64,000 bases of DNA from Sphingopyxis sp. MWB1 (lineage in GTDB: Bacteria > Pseudomonadota > Alphaproteobacteria > Sphingomonadales > Sphingomonadaceae). This document shows positions 26,990-36,579 of this stretch, one piece after another; within the stretch, counting starts at the first letter, position 1; each line of letters opens with the position of its first letter. The position numbers and the translations under genes are program-made. Location of the stretch: the NCBI RefSeq assembly GCF_000763945.1, contig NZ_JQFJ01000002.1, positions 1,426,001 through 1,490,000 on the forward strand, in the 5' to 3' direction. The notes below the pieces were generated by a model. That model was given only the letters and a program-made list of their open reading frames with translations, was not told the DNA's origin and made no database searches.

Positions 26990-27011
26990 GGCCCCTGCCT
27001 GCGCAGGGGCC
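26990..27011 (-). terminator. Hairpin downstream of secA
   Basis: GGCCCCTGC / GCAGGGGCC, a perfect 9-bp stem with a 4-base loop, 14 bases after the secA stop on the minus strand. No T run follows, so termination is uncertain. No gene was seen in the 209 bases between secA and the hypothetical gene. Confidence 0.4.
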
Positions 27012-27025
27012 GACGTCTTTCTGGT

Positions 27026-29764
27026 TCAGAGCGCCCCGTGGCAATGCTTGTATTTACGCCCCGATCCGCACGGACAGGGTGCGTTGCGGCTGATGTCCAT
27101 GCCGGCATAGGGATTTTCCCCCTCGGCATTGGTTTTCGACCGCGGCACCTGCATCGGCGGCAGGGTGTTGGCGATGACCCCGCGCGTTCCCGCGTCGATG
27201 TCGGCGCTATTATCCTCGCCCGTAAAGGGATCGATATGCGTCGTCAGGAAATCGGGAAGGTCGGGCAGCGGCATCGGCTCGGGATCGGCCAGACGCAACT
27301 CCATGCGCGCGACGGTCCGCGTCACATCCTCACGGATGTTGGTCAACATTCGCTCGAACAGGGTAAAGGCTTCCTGCTTATATTCGTTGATCGGCTGTTT
27401 CTGGGCATAAGCACGCAGGAACACGACTTGCCGCAGCGCATCGAGCGTCGCCAGATGCTCTTTCCACTGATGATCGAGCGTCTGGAGCAGTACCGATTTC
27501 TGGATGCTGCGCCATGTTTCGGGATCGACCTGCTGTTCCTTTTCGGCGGCCAGGGCGTCGGCGGCCTGCTGGATTCGGCTTTCGAACAATTCGGGTTCGA
27601 TCGCGTCTTCCTGCATCCATTCGTCGATGGGCAGTTCCAGGTCGAGCACCTCGGCGACGCGCTCCTTCAGCCCGGCAATATTCCATTGTTCAGGATAGCT
27701 GCCCGGCGGGCAGGCGTCGGCGACCAGCGCATTGACCGTTTCGACGCGCATCGCGTGCATCACTTCATCGACGGTTTCGCTGTCGATGATCTCGCCGCGC
27801 TGTTCGTAAATCACCTTGCGCTGGTCGTTCATGACATTGTCATATTCGACGACCTGCTTGCGGATATCATAGTTGCGCGCTTCGACCTTTTTCTGCGCGG
27901 TCTCGATCGCCTTCGACAGCCATTTCGACCCGATCGCCTCACCATCATCGAGGCTCTTGTTCATCATTTTCGAAAACAGCGTTTCGGGGCCAAAGATGCG
28001 CAGCAAATCATCGTCGAGGCACAGATAGAATTTCGACAGGCCGGGGTCGCCCTGACGCCCCGAACGGCCGCGAAGCTGATTGTCGATGCGGCGGCTTTCG
28101 TGCCGCTCGGTGGCAAGGACGAACAGGCCGCCCGCTGCTTTCACCGCCTCGCGCTCGGCGGCGACCTCTTCGCGGATGCGCGCTGTGGCGGCTTCGCGCT
28201 CGGGGCCTTCGGGCATATCGCCCACCTCGTCCTCGATGCGAAACTCTTCATTGCCGCCCAATTTGATGTCGGTGCCGCGGCCCGCCATATTGGTGGCGAT
28301 GGTCACCGCGCCCAGCCGTCCCGCCTGCGCGACGATATGCGCCTCGCTTTCGTGGAAACGGGCGTTGAGGACGCTGTGCTTCACCCCTTCCTTCTCAAGG
28401 AAAGACGACAGAAGTTCCGACTTTTCGATCGACACTGTGCCGACCAGCACCGGCTGGCCGCGCTCATTCGCCTCACGGATTGTACGCGCGATGGCGCCGA
28501 ACTTATCGGTGATATTCTTGTAAAATTCGTCTTCCTCGTCGATCCGCGCGATCGGGCGGTTGGTCGGGATGGTGACCACATTCATCTTGTAAATGTCGAA
28601 GAATTCGGCCGCCTCGGTCGCGGCGGTGCCGGTCATGCCCGAAAGCTTCGGATACATGCGGAAATAATTTTGGAAGGTGATCGACGCCAGCGTCTGGTTT
28701 TCGGGCTCGATCTTCACCCCTTCCTTCGCCTCGACCGCCTGGTGCAGGCCGTCGGACCAGCGGCGCCCGTCCATCATGCGCCCGGTGAATTCGTCGATGA
28801 TGACGACCTTGTCATCCTTGACGATATAGTCGGTGTCGCGGCGGAACATCTGGATCGCCTTCAACGCCTGATTGACGTGATGGACGACCTGGGTGTTCTC
28901 TATGTCATACAGATTATCGCCCTGAAGCAGCCCCGCCTCTGCGAGCAATTGCTCGACATGTTCGGTGCCTTCTTCGGTCAGGCTGATCGACTTGGACTTT
29001 TCATCCTTCTCAAAATCCTCATCGCCCAGCTTCAGCACCACTTCATTGACGCGGACATACATGTCCGACTTGTCGTCGGTGGGACCGGAGATAATCAGCG
29101 GTGTACGCGCTTCGTCGATCAGGATCGAATCGACCTCGTCGACGATGCCGAAATTGAACGGGCGGTGGACCATCTGCGCCCGGTCGAACTTCATATTGTC
29201 GCGCAGATAATCGAAACCCAGCTCATTGTTGGTGGCATAGGTGATGTCGCAATTATAAGCCGCACGGCGCTGCGTTTCGTCAAGGTTGGGGACGATGATC
29301 CCGGTCGTCAGCCCAAGAAAGCCGTAAACCTCGCTCATCCATTCGGCGTCGCGGCGGGCGAGATAGTCGTTGACCGTCACGACGTGGACGCCCTTGCCCT
29401 CCAGCGCGTTCAGATAACAGGGCAAGGTCGCCATCAGCGTCTTGCCTTCGCCCGTCGCCATTTCGGCGATCTCGCCGCGATGGAGCACCACGCCACCGAT
29501 CATCTGCACGTCGAAATGGCGCATTCCCAGCGTGCGCCGCGCCGCCTCGCGCACGGTGGCAAAGGCTTCGGGGAGCAGATCGTCGAGCGTTTCGCCCCCC
29601 GCCAGCCGCTCGCGAAATTTCACCGTCTGCGCCTGCAATGCGGCGTCGTCCATCGCCTCCATATCGGGCTCAAGCGCGTTGATCTTCTCGACGATCTTGC
29701 GGATCGACTTCACATATCGGTCGTTCGACGAACCGAACAGGCTCTTGGCGAGACCTGAAAACAT
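27026..29764 (-). CDS. secA: Preprotein translocase subunit SecA
   Basis: A 912-residue SecA ATPase that drives preproteins through SecYEG at the inner membrane. Walker A ATGEGKT is around 102-109, [20 protein letters not shown] marks motif B, and [21 protein letters not shown] marks the helicase C part. The extreme C-terminus [14 protein letters not shown] is the zinc-binding SecB-interaction tail. The start [11 protein letters not shown] is the family norm. A 955-codon open frame on the other strand is only its shadow. Confidence 0.98.
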   Translation of the reverse strand: MFSGLAKSLFGSSNDRYVKSIRKIVEKINALEPDMEAMDDAALQAQTVKFRERLAGGETLDDLLPEAFATVREAARRTLGMRHFDVQMIGGVVLHRGEIAEMATGEGKTLMATLPCYLNALEGKGVHVVTVNDYLARRDAEWMSEVYGFLGLTTGIIVPNLDETQRRAAYNCDITYATNNELGFDYLRDNMKFDRAQMVHRPFNFGIVDEVDSILIDEARTPLIISGPTDDKSDMYVRVNEVVLKLGDEDFEKDEKSKSISLTEEGTEHVEQLLAEAGLLQGDNLYDIENTQVVHHVNQALKAIQMFRRDTDYIVKDDKVVIIDEFTGRMMDGRRWSDGLHQAVEAKEGVKIEPENQTLASITFQNYFRMYPKLSGMTGTAATEAAEFFDIYKMNVVTIPTNRPIARIDEEDEFYKNITDKFGAIARTIREANERGQPVLVGTVSIEKSELLSSFLEKEGVKHSVLNARFHESEAHIVAQAGRLGAVTIATNMAGRGTDIKLGGNEEFRIEDEVGDMPEGPEREAATARIREEVAAEREAVKAAGGLFVLATERHESRRIDNQLRGRSGRQGDPGLSKFYLCLDDDLLRIFGPETLFSKMMNKSLDDGEAIGSKWLSKAIETAQKKVEARNYDIRKQVVEYDNVMNDQRKVIYEQRGEIIDSETVDEVMHAMRVETVNALVADACPPGSYPEQWNIAGLKERVAEVLDLELPIDEWMQEDAIEPELFESRIQQAADALAAEKEQQVDPETWRSIQKSVLLQTLDHQWKEHLATLDALRQVVFLRAYAQKQPINEYKQEAFTLFERMLTNIREDVTRTVARMELRLADPEPMPLPDLPDFLTTHIDPFTGEDNSADIDAGTRGVIANTLPPMQVPRSKTNAEGENPYAGMDISRNAPCPCGSGRKYKHCHGAL

Positions 29765-29873
29765 GGCGATTATCCTTAGATTACAAGCAGGGAAAGCGGC
29801 GCACGGACCGCAAGAAAAGGGGCGCAGAAACGCCAGATGCCGCCCGCCATCCGGCAAGGCGGCGGGCCAAAGC

Positions 29874-30143
29874 CTATTCCAGCGCGCGGTCGCTGCCGGT
29901 CAGAAATCCGGGAAGATGCTCTGCCGCACCGCGGCGCGGTTTGCAGCGGGCCTGGCTGGCGACCCGCCGGTCGGGCACCGCGGCCATGGGGCGGCGATCC
30001 TTGTCGCCTCTTTCGGCCTGTGCCGCGCCTTCGGCAAAAAGCACGAGCGACCCCATCGCCGCCGGAACGGCAGGCGCAGCCGCTGCCCGGTCGGCGGTCG
30101 CCAACCCGCTCAGCAAAGCCAAAAGGGTCAATAATAAACGCAA
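29874..30143 (-). CDS. Small putative secreted protein
   Basis: An 89-residue candidate beginning at a TTG codon (30143) with GAGGGG six bases upstream. The N-terminus [20 protein letters not shown] is a convincing signal peptide, and the remainder is basic and low in recognisable motifs, with one Cys in [11 protein letters not shown]. The frame stays open upstream to 30332 but the signal peptide start argues for 30143. No homologue recognised. It lies between secA and the TonB-like gene. Confidence 0.45.
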   Translation of the reverse strand: MRLLLTLLALLSGLATADRAAAAPAVPAAMGSLVLFAEGAAQAERGDKDRRPMAAVPDRRVASQARCKPRRGAAEHLPGFLTGSDRALE

Positions 30144-30249
30144 GAGAGGCCCCTCAAACTGTCGGACGCACCGTTCATAGCGCGTTCGGCGCTGAACATA
30201 GGGTGAAAGGTGGAAAAGTCCAGAGGCGCGGCCCGCAGCGGCCTGCGCC

Positions 30250-31224
30250 TCACTCGTCCGCTGGCGCTTCCACTGCCAACTGGCTTTCGAGGATGATCTG
30301 CCGTGCAACCGGGCGTCCCTCACTATCTTCAAAGGGCGTGAAGCGCTTCCCCTTCACGAAGAAATCGCACGGGGTCTTGCCCGCCGGCACCTCACTCTCG
30401 CGCCCCTCGGCCTTGAAGGCGCAATCCTCAATCTCGCCCTCGGCGCTGACCGATATGCGGAGCCAGGTCGTACCGGGGTCGGTGAAGGGAAATTTCACTG
30501 GCGAGGCCTGTGTTATCGCGTCGCCCTTTTCCATTCCTTCGACCGGGAGCCTCCAGTGAAAACGCACGGGCAACCGCCCGGCGGTCGACTTGCCATCGAG
30601 CGCCCGCGCAGGGATAAAGCGGCCATGCTCGCGCATCACATCACAGGATGCGGCATCGAGCGCATCCGATCTGCTCGCGGTTTCAACGACGCAATGCGAA
30701 ACCCGCCCGTTGGTGTCGATATCAAGCAGCATGCCGACAAAGCCTTCCTCCCCTGCCGCGCGCGCCGCCGGGGGGTAAAGCGCGGCAACATCAAGCATAT
30801 GCATTGCCGGAGACAGATGCGGAGGCTGCGGCAAGCTGGCGCCCATCACGGCCCTCACCCCGCTGAAAGGCAATTCCCCCTCGGGTATTTTCCAGCGAAT
30901 GCGATTACTGTAAATCCCGCCAGCGGCCTGCCCCTTGGCATCGCGCCCGGGGGTAAAGCGCGCGCGCCGCATCAGCAAGTTGCACGTCTGCCCGTCCAGA
31001 ATATCATGCCCGCTCGACTGGCTGATTTCACAGCGATAGGGCCGTCCGTCCGCATTATAATGGAGGCGAAAACCGGTCGTTCCTTCCAGCCCCTCCCGCA
31101 TTGCTGCCGCCGGATAATCCGCGCTCGATACCCATAATCCGGGATTTCCTGCGGGCACCCCGGTACGCGCGACCGGCTTGACCTCCTCTACCGAGAGGAA
31201 CATCACCACCATCGCCGTCAACAT
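30250..31224 (-). CDS. TonB C-terminal domain-like protein, two or more copies of the domain
   Basis: A 324-residue exported-looking protein. The N-terminus is short (MLTAMVVMFLSVEEVKPVAR) and may be a signal or anchor. At least two TonB C-terminal-like modules follow: the first has DYPAAAMREGLEGTTGFRLH then GRPYRCEISQSSGHDILD, the second has YPPAARAAGEEGFVGMLLDI then GRVSHCVVETASRSDALD. Each ends in an RF(T/I)P segment. A third, degenerate copy may follow. Such modules contact outer membrane receptors. No ExbB/ExbD genes are adjacent, so a stand-alone role is likely. Confidence 0.75.
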   Translation of the reverse strand: MLTAMVVMFLSVEEVKPVARTGVPAGNPGLWVSSADYPAAAMREGLEGTTGFRLHYNADGRPYRCEISQSSGHDILDGQTCNLLMRRARFTPGRDAKGQAAGGIYSNRIRWKIPEGELPFSGVRAVMGASLPQPPHLSPAMHMLDVAALYPPAARAAGEEGFVGMLLDIDTNGRVSHCVVETASRSDALDAASCDVMREHGRFIPARALDGKSTAGRLPVRFHWRLPVEGMEKGDAITQASPVKFPFTDPGTTWLRISVSAEGEIEDCAFKAEGRESEVPAGKTPCDFFVKGKRFTPFEDSEGRPVARQIILESQLAVEAPADE

Positions 31225-31234
31225 CTTTGCTCTC

Positions 31235-31750
31235 CTAGTCTAAACCCGGATTCAGCCGCTTCACTTCCAGTAGAAAACTCTTCGGCTTTTTAAAAAATTT
31301 ACTCTTGCGATTTACCTTCAGCCCGGCAACCTCGGCCAGCTCCATCACGAAATGAACGCAATTGCTCTTGCCGAGATTATAGCTCGGCTGCGCGCGCGCT
31401 TCCCATTCGCGCACCTTGGCGATCAGCCGGGCATAGGCGGCATCCTCTATCGTTACGCTGAACTGCCGGTCGCTTTTGGCGATATAGGCCGGCTTTTGCG
31501 TCTGCACCTCGCCCTTAACCGATCCGAACAAAATGGCGGGGCTGACCGTGGTGGCGGTAAAGCCGTAATTTGTGTCGATGCTCCGCCCGTCCTTCGCCAG
31601 CCTTCCCTTCACCACGATGAAAGCATGGGGGAAATTCTCCCCGAATTCATGGCTGTAAAAGCTTACCGTAACATCGGCGCGCGCCGGGGCGGCGAGGGCC
31701 AGAAACATCAGCGCAAGCGCCTGAAGGATCGTACAAATGCCCCGGGTCAT
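31235..31750 (-). CDS. Secreted hypothetical protein, possible papain-like fold
   Basis: A 171-residue protein with a signal peptide (MTRGICTILQALALMFLALA, cleavage near APARA). The mature part has HEFGENFPHAFIVVKGRL and, later, YNLGKSNCVHFVMELAEVAG, an Asn-Cys plus His pattern resembling permuted NlpC/P60 or DUF4105-type enzymes. It may be a cell-wall or lipid hydrolase, but this is inference. The ATG at 31750 gives the best signal peptide; the frame extends upstream. It ends 10 bases before the TonB-like gene on the same strand. Confidence 0.65.
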   Translation of the reverse strand: MTRGICTILQALALMFLALAAPARADVTVSFYSHEFGENFPHAFIVVKGRLAKDGRSIDTNYGFTATTVSPAILFGSVKGEVQTQKPAYIAKSDRQFSVTIEDAAYARLIAKVREWEARAQPSYNLGKSNCVHFVMELAEVAGLKVNRKSKFFKKPKSFLLEVKRLNPGLD

Positions 31751-31895
31751 CCCCGCCGTCATAACCATGGGCGTTGCCGCTTGCCAAGCCGTCATTGCAG
31801 CCCGCCCCGCAGGAAGCGATCCGCATTGCCCCTTGACCTGCGCGCCTGTTCGCCAGAGAAGTAACTAACAATAATGTCAGGAAGGGGAAGAGGAT

Positions 31896-32696
31896 ATGGC
31901 GCGCAAGGCGATTTTCATCACCGGGGCGGGATCGGGCATTGGCCGCGCGGTCGCCGTCTTTTTTGCCCAAAAGGGCTGGTTCGTTGGCCTCGCCGACATC
32001 AATGCCCAGGGGCTGGACGAGACCACGCAGCTTCTGCCCGAAGGCAGCGCCTCGCGCCATGTCATAGATGTGCGCGACCGCGACCAATGGGCCGCCGCGC
32101 TCGACGCTTTTGCCAAGGCTTCGGGGGGCCGCCTCGACATATTGTTCAACAATGCCGGTATCGGGTCGGGCGGGCAATTTGCCGATATGCCGCCCGAGGA
32201 AGCCGACCGGCTGATCGCGATCAATTTCGGCGGGGTAGTGAACGGCATTTACGCCGCCCTCCCCCTGTTGCGCGCGACGCCGGGGGCGACGATCCTCAAC
32301 ACCGGATCGGCATCGGGCCTTTATGGCATTGCCGGGCTGGCGCTTTATTCGGCGACCAAATTTGCGGTGCGCGGGCTGACCGAGGCGCTCGATATCGAAT
32401 TTGCCAAATATGGCATCAAGGTGCGCTCGCTGATGCCCGGCTTCATCGACACGCCCCTCCTCGATCAGGTCAGCGCCGACAGCAATGAACCCGCCCGCGC
32501 GCGCCTGTCAGCGCATGGCTTTGAAATCATCCCGGTCGAGCGCGTCGCCGAAGCCGCATGGGACGCGGTGCACGGCAAAAAGGTCCACCGCCTCGTCGGC
32601 AAAACCGCCCACCGCCTCGCCCGCGTCGCCCGCTTCTTCCCCGCGCTCGTCGCGCGTCAGGCCAAGAAAATGGACGCGCTGGACCATAAGGACTGA
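31896..32696 (+). CDS. SDR family oxidoreductase
   Basis: A 266-residue short-chain dehydrogenase/reductase. The NAD(P)-binding TGAGSGIG is at the N-terminus, NNAGIGSGG follows, and the catalytic Ser-Tyr-Lys set lies in NTGSASGLYGIAGLALYSATKFA. The C-terminal region includes MPGFIDTPLL. The substrate is unknown; the fold is used for many alcohols and ketones. GGAAGGGG precedes the ATG. It is divergent from the secreted hypothetical gene. Confidence 0.92.
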   Translation: MARKAIFITGAGSGIGRAVAVFFAQKGWFVGLADINAQGLDETTQLLPEGSASRHVIDVRDRDQWAAALDAFAKASGGRLDILFNNAGIGSGGQFADMPPEEADRLIAINFGGVVNGIYAALPLLRATPGATILNTGSASGLYGIAGLALYSATKFAVRGLTEALDIEFAKYGIKVRSLMPGFIDTPLLDQVSADSNEPARARLSAHGFEIIPVERVAEAAWDAVHGKKVHRLVGKTAHRLARVARFFPALVARQAKKMDALDHKD

Positions 32697-32719
32697 AGGC
32701 CCGCCGCCTTCCGATAAAT

Positions 32720-32841
32720 GTCATTGCGAGCCCGGCGCAAGCCGGGCGAAACAATCCCCAGCCCGCACCCTGACACAATCGTCAACGGAAGGTTGCGCCA
32801 GCCCCTCTCCCCCTCGTCACCCCGGACTTGATCCGGGGTCC
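32720..32841. repeat. Intergenic repeats between the SDR and GIN-domain genes
   Basis: GTCATTGCGAGCCCGGCGCA at 32720, with an internal CCCGGCGCAAGCCGGG hairpin and ending ACAATCC, is a copy of the type at 22454. At 32819-32841 there is CACCCCGGACTTGATCCGGG, the palindromic unit also at 19001 and 42925. No gene is visible in this 196-base gap. Confidence 0.85.
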
Positions 32842-32892
32842 ATCGCGCGGCCTATCCAATGGCCCCGGATCACGACGGGGACAGGACAACCC

Positions 32893-33600
32893 CTATCGCC
32901 CCCCGCACACCACCGATCCCGCGCCGATATTGCGAACCTTGCACGTCGGGCGACCCTCGACGATCGTGCGCGCATTGCCGCGCGTGGTGATCGTCGCGCT
33001 TTTTACCGCGTGGAAAATATGCTCGCCCGCGCCTTCGCTGTCGTTCACCAGCGTATCGGCGCGCAGGTTCCGCGCATCCAGACTGCCCGCACCCGACAGG
33101 ATGACCCGCGCCTGATTGACCGCGCCGCCCAGCGTCATCACGCCATTGCCGACCATCGCGACCGCCAGCCGGTCGCCATCAATCGCCTTGACGCTCAGCC
33201 GCCCCGGTCCTTTCAGCGCAATGTCCATCTGCCGGCCCTGCAGGCGATCAATTTCCAGCGACCCTACGCCTACCAGCATCGCCGCGCGCAAATTGGCGGC
33301 GTTGACGCGCACCGTGACGGGGCCGGACGTGCGCGCGCGCCGGTCATCGCCCGCAAATTGCCGCATCGAAATCACCAGCCGCCCGTCGCGCGCCTCGACG
33401 CTGAGCCGGTCGAGCGCCGCCTGCGGCCCGCTCGCTACCGCGCTCACCGGCGCGCGCGCGGTCACTTCAACGGTCACATCGGCCAGCACCTCGATCGACT
33501 CGAAACTGGTCAGCCCATAACGCTTCTCCGCTGCCCCGGCCGTACCCGCCAGCCCGGAACAAAGCAGAAAAAGGGCGAAAATCCGAAAAACACCATGCAT
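32893..33600 (-). CDS. GIN-domain (DUF2807) exported protein
   Basis: A 235-residue exported protein. The signal peptide is MHGVFRIFALFLLCSGLAGT with cleavage after GAA. The mature part is a GIN/DUF2807 domain of short beta strands with Gly turns (YGLTSFESIEVLADVTVEV near its start, GAGSLDARNL later) and a Cys pair at the end (PTCKVRNIGAGSVVC). Such domains form beta-helix-like stacks on the cell surface or in the periplasm. It lies 78 bases after a second GIN gene on the same strand. Confidence 0.85.
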   Translation of the reverse strand: MHGVFRIFALFLLCSGLAGTAGAAEKRYGLTSFESIEVLADVTVEVTARAPVSAVASGPQAALDRLSVEARDGRLVISMRQFAGDDRRARTSGPVTVRVNAANLRAAMLVGVGSLEIDRLQGRQMDIALKGPGRLSVKAIDGDRLAVAMVGNGVMTLGGAVNQARVILSGAGSLDARNLRADTLVNDSEGAGEHIFHAVKSATITTRGNARTIVEGRPTCKVRNIGAGSVVCGGR

Positions 33601-33678
33601 CCCGCCCCCATAGCCGCTTTCGCCGAAACGCGCCAGCCGCCCTACCCGTCACCCGAGCTCGACCGAGAAAACCCGTCC

Positions 33679-34446
33679 TTAACGACAGGTCACATCGCCC
33701 GATCCCATGGTGCGCGTCGAACATTTGGCGCCGCCGGTCAGCGTGACATCGCCCGATCCCATCACGCGCACATCGGCTTCGCCTGTCGCGCCCGCCTCAA
33801 TATCGCCCGATCCGGCCAGCGTGATGTCGAGATTTTTCGCGACCAGTTTTTCGGCATCGATATTGCCCGATCCGGCAATATTATATTCGCCCTTGTCGAT
33901 CGTACCGCCATCGACCTCGACATTGCCTGATCCGGCAATGCTGATTTCGCCGCGCCGTCCGGCCAAATTCCCGATTTTCAAATTGCCCGATCCGGTCAGC
34001 GTGGCCGAAACGGCATCTTCTTCCAGCGCATCCGCCTCAATATCGCCCGATCCGGTCAGCCGCACTGCCGACAGACGCGGCATGGTGATGCTGATCTTCA
34101 CCGCCTTGTGAACGATGCGCCCGACCTGAAAGCCTTGGCGCTTGCGTCCGATTTTCAGTTCCTTGCCATCCGCTTCGATTTCCAGCCGCGCCAGTTCCGA
34201 CTCCGGTCCGCTTGCTTCGACCGCAAAGCGTTCGCCCCGGCGGATGGTGACATCATCAGGCCCGGTCACGGTGACGCTTTCAAACCCTTCAAAAGCATAG
34301 CTGCGCGTTCCCTTGGCATCCGATGTGCCGCTGTCCGCCACGCTTTCGCTCTTCGAATCGTCATTGCCCAGGGTGAGGCTGCCGTCGCATCCCGCTACCG
34401 TCAGGGCCATTGCCAGCGGCAGCGCCGCCATTGTCCAGTTTCGCAT
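33679..34446 (-). CDS. GIN-domain (DUF2807) lipoprotein with GSGD/GSGN repeats
   Basis: A 255-residue lipoprotein. The signal MRNWTMAALPLAMALTVAGC has a lipobox ending at Cys20. The mature region is a right-handed beta-helix-like repeat, with about eight turns each containing GSGD or GSGN at intervals of roughly 18-20 residues and a final Cys pair (GAKCSTRTMGSGDVTC). An AGGAG site precedes the ATG at 34446; the frame extends upstream. Localised to the outer membrane or periplasm, function unknown; putative adhesin-like head. Confidence 0.88.
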   Translation of the reverse strand: MRNWTMAALPLAMALTVAGCDGSLTLGNDDSKSESVADSGTSDAKGTRSYAFEGFESVTVTGPDDVTIRRGERFAVEASGPESELARLEIEADGKELKIGRKRQGFQVGRIVHKAVKISITMPRLSAVRLTGSGDIEADALEEDAVSATLTGSGNLKIGNLAGRRGEISIAGSGNVEVDGGTIDKGEYNIAGSGNIDAEKLVAKNLDITLAGSGDIEAGATGEADVRVMGSGDVTLTGGAKCSTRTMGSGDVTCR

Positions 34447-34582
34447 CTTGCGTCTCCTATGTGTATTATGCATATAATACGGCGTCGCCGCCCTGTCCAG
34501 CAGCGCGTCCTTTTTGCCCGTTCCGCCTTCTTGTCGCCACCTTCCTGTGCCAGACGAGCGGCTTGCCCACAGGATAGAGACG

Positions 34583-35059
34583 ATGAGCGTAGCCTTCCGG
34601 CGCGAAAGCGACGATGAACATAAAGAACCCGAATATGAACTGCCGATCCCGCTCGGTCCCAATCTGGTGACCCCGCGCGGCGCGCGGCTGCTGGGCGAAT
34701 GGGAAAACGAGCTCAAAGCCGCCATCGCCGCCGAAGTTGCCGAGGAGCCGCGCAAAAAGCTTCAGCGCCAGTTTCGCTATGTCGCAACCCGCAAGGCCAG
34801 CGCCGAAATCGCGCCCCCGCCGCCTGCTGGCACCATCGGCATCGGCAGCATCGTCACCTATCGGTTGAACGGCGCCGAGCGTCAGATCATCATCGTCGGC
34901 CATGACGAGGCTGACCCTGCCGCCGCACGCATCGCCTTCACCGCGCCCTTGGGCCGCGCGATGATCGGCGCCGAAACGGGCGACCTCCTTGCCTTTCAGG
35001 GGCGCGAGGATGCGCTGGAAGTCATCGATGCGCGGCCCGATGAAGAGGTGCAGCAATGA
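34583..35059 (+). CDS. GreA/GreB-family C-terminal domain protein with reduced coiled coil
   Basis: A 158-residue protein whose C-terminal half (about 78-150, with GSIVTYRLNGAERQIIIVGH and TAPLGRAMIGAETGD) matches the FKBP-like domain of transcript cleavage factors GreA/GreB. The N-terminal part has the PNLVTPRGARLLGEWE segment seen in Gre proteins, but the coiled coil is shortened and lacks the acidic tip with NAEY-like residues that enters the RNA polymerase channel. It probably modulates RNA polymerase without cleavage activity, like Rnk or other Gre relatives. Coupled (ATGA) to the 59-residue gene downstream. Confidence 0.8.
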   Translation: MSVAFRRESDDEHKEPEYELPIPLGPNLVTPRGARLLGEWENELKAAIAAEVAEEPRKKLQRQFRYVATRKASAEIAPPPPAGTIGIGSIVTYRLNGAERQIIIVGHDEADPAAARIAFTAPLGRAMIGAETGDLLAFQGREDALEVIDARPDEEVQQ

Positions 35060-35235
35060 AAGACAAGTTCGAACGCCATAAACAGCCCTGGACCCCGGCG
35101 GAAATCGACAAGCTGCACCGGCTGGCGAAGAAGGGCACCGCGCTCAAAGCCATTGCCAAGGCGCTGACCCGCAGCGAGGAATCGGTGAAAATCCGCGCCA
35201 AAGCCGACGGGCTGTCGATCGCCAAGCTGCACTGA
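35056..35235 (+). CDS. Small SANT/Myb-like helix-turn-helix protein
   Basis: A 59-residue gene: starts MKDKFERHKQPWTPAEIDKL and ends LSIAKLH. The first ATG overlaps the previous gene's stop (ATGA). The PWTPAEIDKLHRLAKKG segment followed by ALKAIAKALTRSEESVKIRA is typical of a three-helix Myb/SANT-like DNA-binding fold common in small bacterial proteins. Translational coupling to the Gre-like gene suggests a shared role in transcription. Targets are unknown. Confidence 0.72.
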   Translation: MKDKFERHKQPWTPAEIDKLHRLAKKGTALKAIAKALTRSEESVKIRAKADGLSIAKLH

Positions 35236-35241
35236 TCCTCC

Positions 35242-36435
35242 ATGGCCACTTCCGACGACAAGGGCGCATCCTATGATGCGGTGATTTTGGGCGCGGGCGC
35301 CGCCGGGCTGATGTGCGCCGCGGTCGCGGGACAGCGCGGCAGGCGCATTCTTTTGCTCGACCATGCCGATCAAGTCGGCAAGAAAATCCTCATTTCGGGC
35401 GGCGGACGCTGCAACTTCACCAACATCCACACCCTCCCCGACCGCTATGTTTCCGCCAATCCCCATTTCGCCAAATCGGCGCTTGCTCGCTATGCGCCGG
35501 CCGATTTTATCGCTCTGGTTGAGCGATATGGGATTGCTTATCATGAGAAAACGCTGGGGCAGCTGTTTTGCGACGGATCGGCGAAGCAGATTGTCGCGAT
35601 GCTGCTTGATGAATGCGCCAAGGGCGGCGTCGATGTTCGATGCGGCCAATCGGTCAACCAAATCGCCCATTCAGATGCGATGTTCCGTGGCACTTTCGGC
35701 GACTTCCGCTTCTCCGCCCCCAATCTCGTCATCGCCACCGGGGGTCCGTCGATCCCCAAAATGGGCGCCACCGGCTTTGCCTATGATCTCGCCCGCCAGT
35801 TCGGCCTCAAGATCGTCGAGCCTCGCCCCGGCCTCGTACCGCTGACGCTGGGGGGCGAGGATGTGCTGTTCCGCGACCTGTCGGGCGTCGCCACCCCGGT
35901 TGAGGCGCGCGCGGGCAAGACGGCTTTTCGCGAGGCTGCGCTCTTCACTCACAAGGGGCTTTCCGGCCCCGCTATCTTGCAGGTCAGCAGCTATTGGCGG
36001 CGCGGCGATCCGGTGCAGATCGACTTCCTGCCCGATGCCGCCTCCGGCTGGCTGGTCGAGGCGAAACGCGCCCGCCCGCGCGCCTCGGTCGCTGCCGTCC
36101 TGGGCACCGTGCTTCCCGACCGGCTCGCCCAGACGCTCGCCGAACGCCTCGCGCTGCCCGGCGAACTGGGCACGCTCACCGACCGCAAACTCGCCGAAGC
36201 CGAGGCCCGGCTCGCGCGCTGGATATTCCATCCCAATGGCAGCGAAGGCTTTGCCAAGGCCGAGGTAACGCTGGGCGGAATCGCAACCGCAGGCCTTTCT
36301 TCGCAAACAATGATGGCCAAAAGCGTTCCGGGCCTGTATGCGGTCGGCGAAGCCGTGGACGTCACCGGGTGGCTGGGCGGCTATAATTTTCAATGGGCCT
36401 GGGCCAGCGGACATGCGGCAGGACAGGCGCTTTAG
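35242..36435 (+). CDS. NAD(P)/FAD-dependent oxidoreductase, HI0933/YhiN family
   Basis: A 397-residue flavoprotein of the HI0933 family (TIGR00275 type). The FAD-binding GAGAAGLMCAAVA is at about 15-27, GGGRCNFTN (near 53-61) is the family signature, and the C-terminus has GEAVDVTGWLGGYNFQWAWA, the conserved FAD-contacting segment. The fold resembles BaiN and other flavin reductases; the physiological substrate is unknown. It starts 6 bases after the 59-residue gene and may share its transcript. Confidence 0.93.
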   Translation: MATSDDKGASYDAVILGAGAAGLMCAAVAGQRGRRILLLDHADQVGKKILISGGGRCNFTNIHTLPDRYVSANPHFAKSALARYAPADFIALVERYGIAYHEKTLGQLFCDGSAKQIVAMLLDECAKGGVDVRCGQSVNQIAHSDAMFRGTFGDFRFSAPNLVIATGGPSIPKMGATGFAYDLARQFGLKIVEPRPGLVPLTLGGEDVLFRDLSGVATPVEARAGKTAFREAALFTHKGLSGPAILQVSSYWRRGDPVQIDFLPDAASGWLVEAKRARPRASVAAVLGTVLPDRLAQTLAERLALPGELGTLTDRKLAEAEARLARWIFHPNGSEGFAKAEVTLGGIATAGLSSQTMMAKSVPGLYAVGEAVDVTGWLGGYNFQWAWASGHAAGQAL

Positions 36436-36454
36436 GAAAAATACAACAACCCGC

Positions 36455-36535
36455 GTCATGCCGGACTTGGTCCGGTATCCATGCGTCGATGCCATCCCGC
36501 ACGGCCGTGGCCCCCGGATCAAATCCAGGGTGACG
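36455..36535. repeat. Inverted pair of the CCGGACTTG repeat
   Basis: GTCATGCCGGACTTGGTCCG at 36455-36480 and the reverse-oriented CCCCGGATCAAATCCAGGG at 36512-36535 are decayed copies of the CCCCGGACTTGATCCGGGG palindrome, spaced about 30 bases apart. Together they could form a large hairpin in the 144-base gap before the helicase gene. Confidence 0.7.
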
Positions 36536-36579
36536 ACCATATAAAGGCGCCAGACGCCGCACAGGATAAGAAGAACATA

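Noticed and set aside
26891..29758. A 955-codon open frame on the plus strand across secA
   Set aside because: Its codons and protein lack any domain, and it lies wholly opposite the well-conserved secA. High GC content commonly leaves the antisense frame open.
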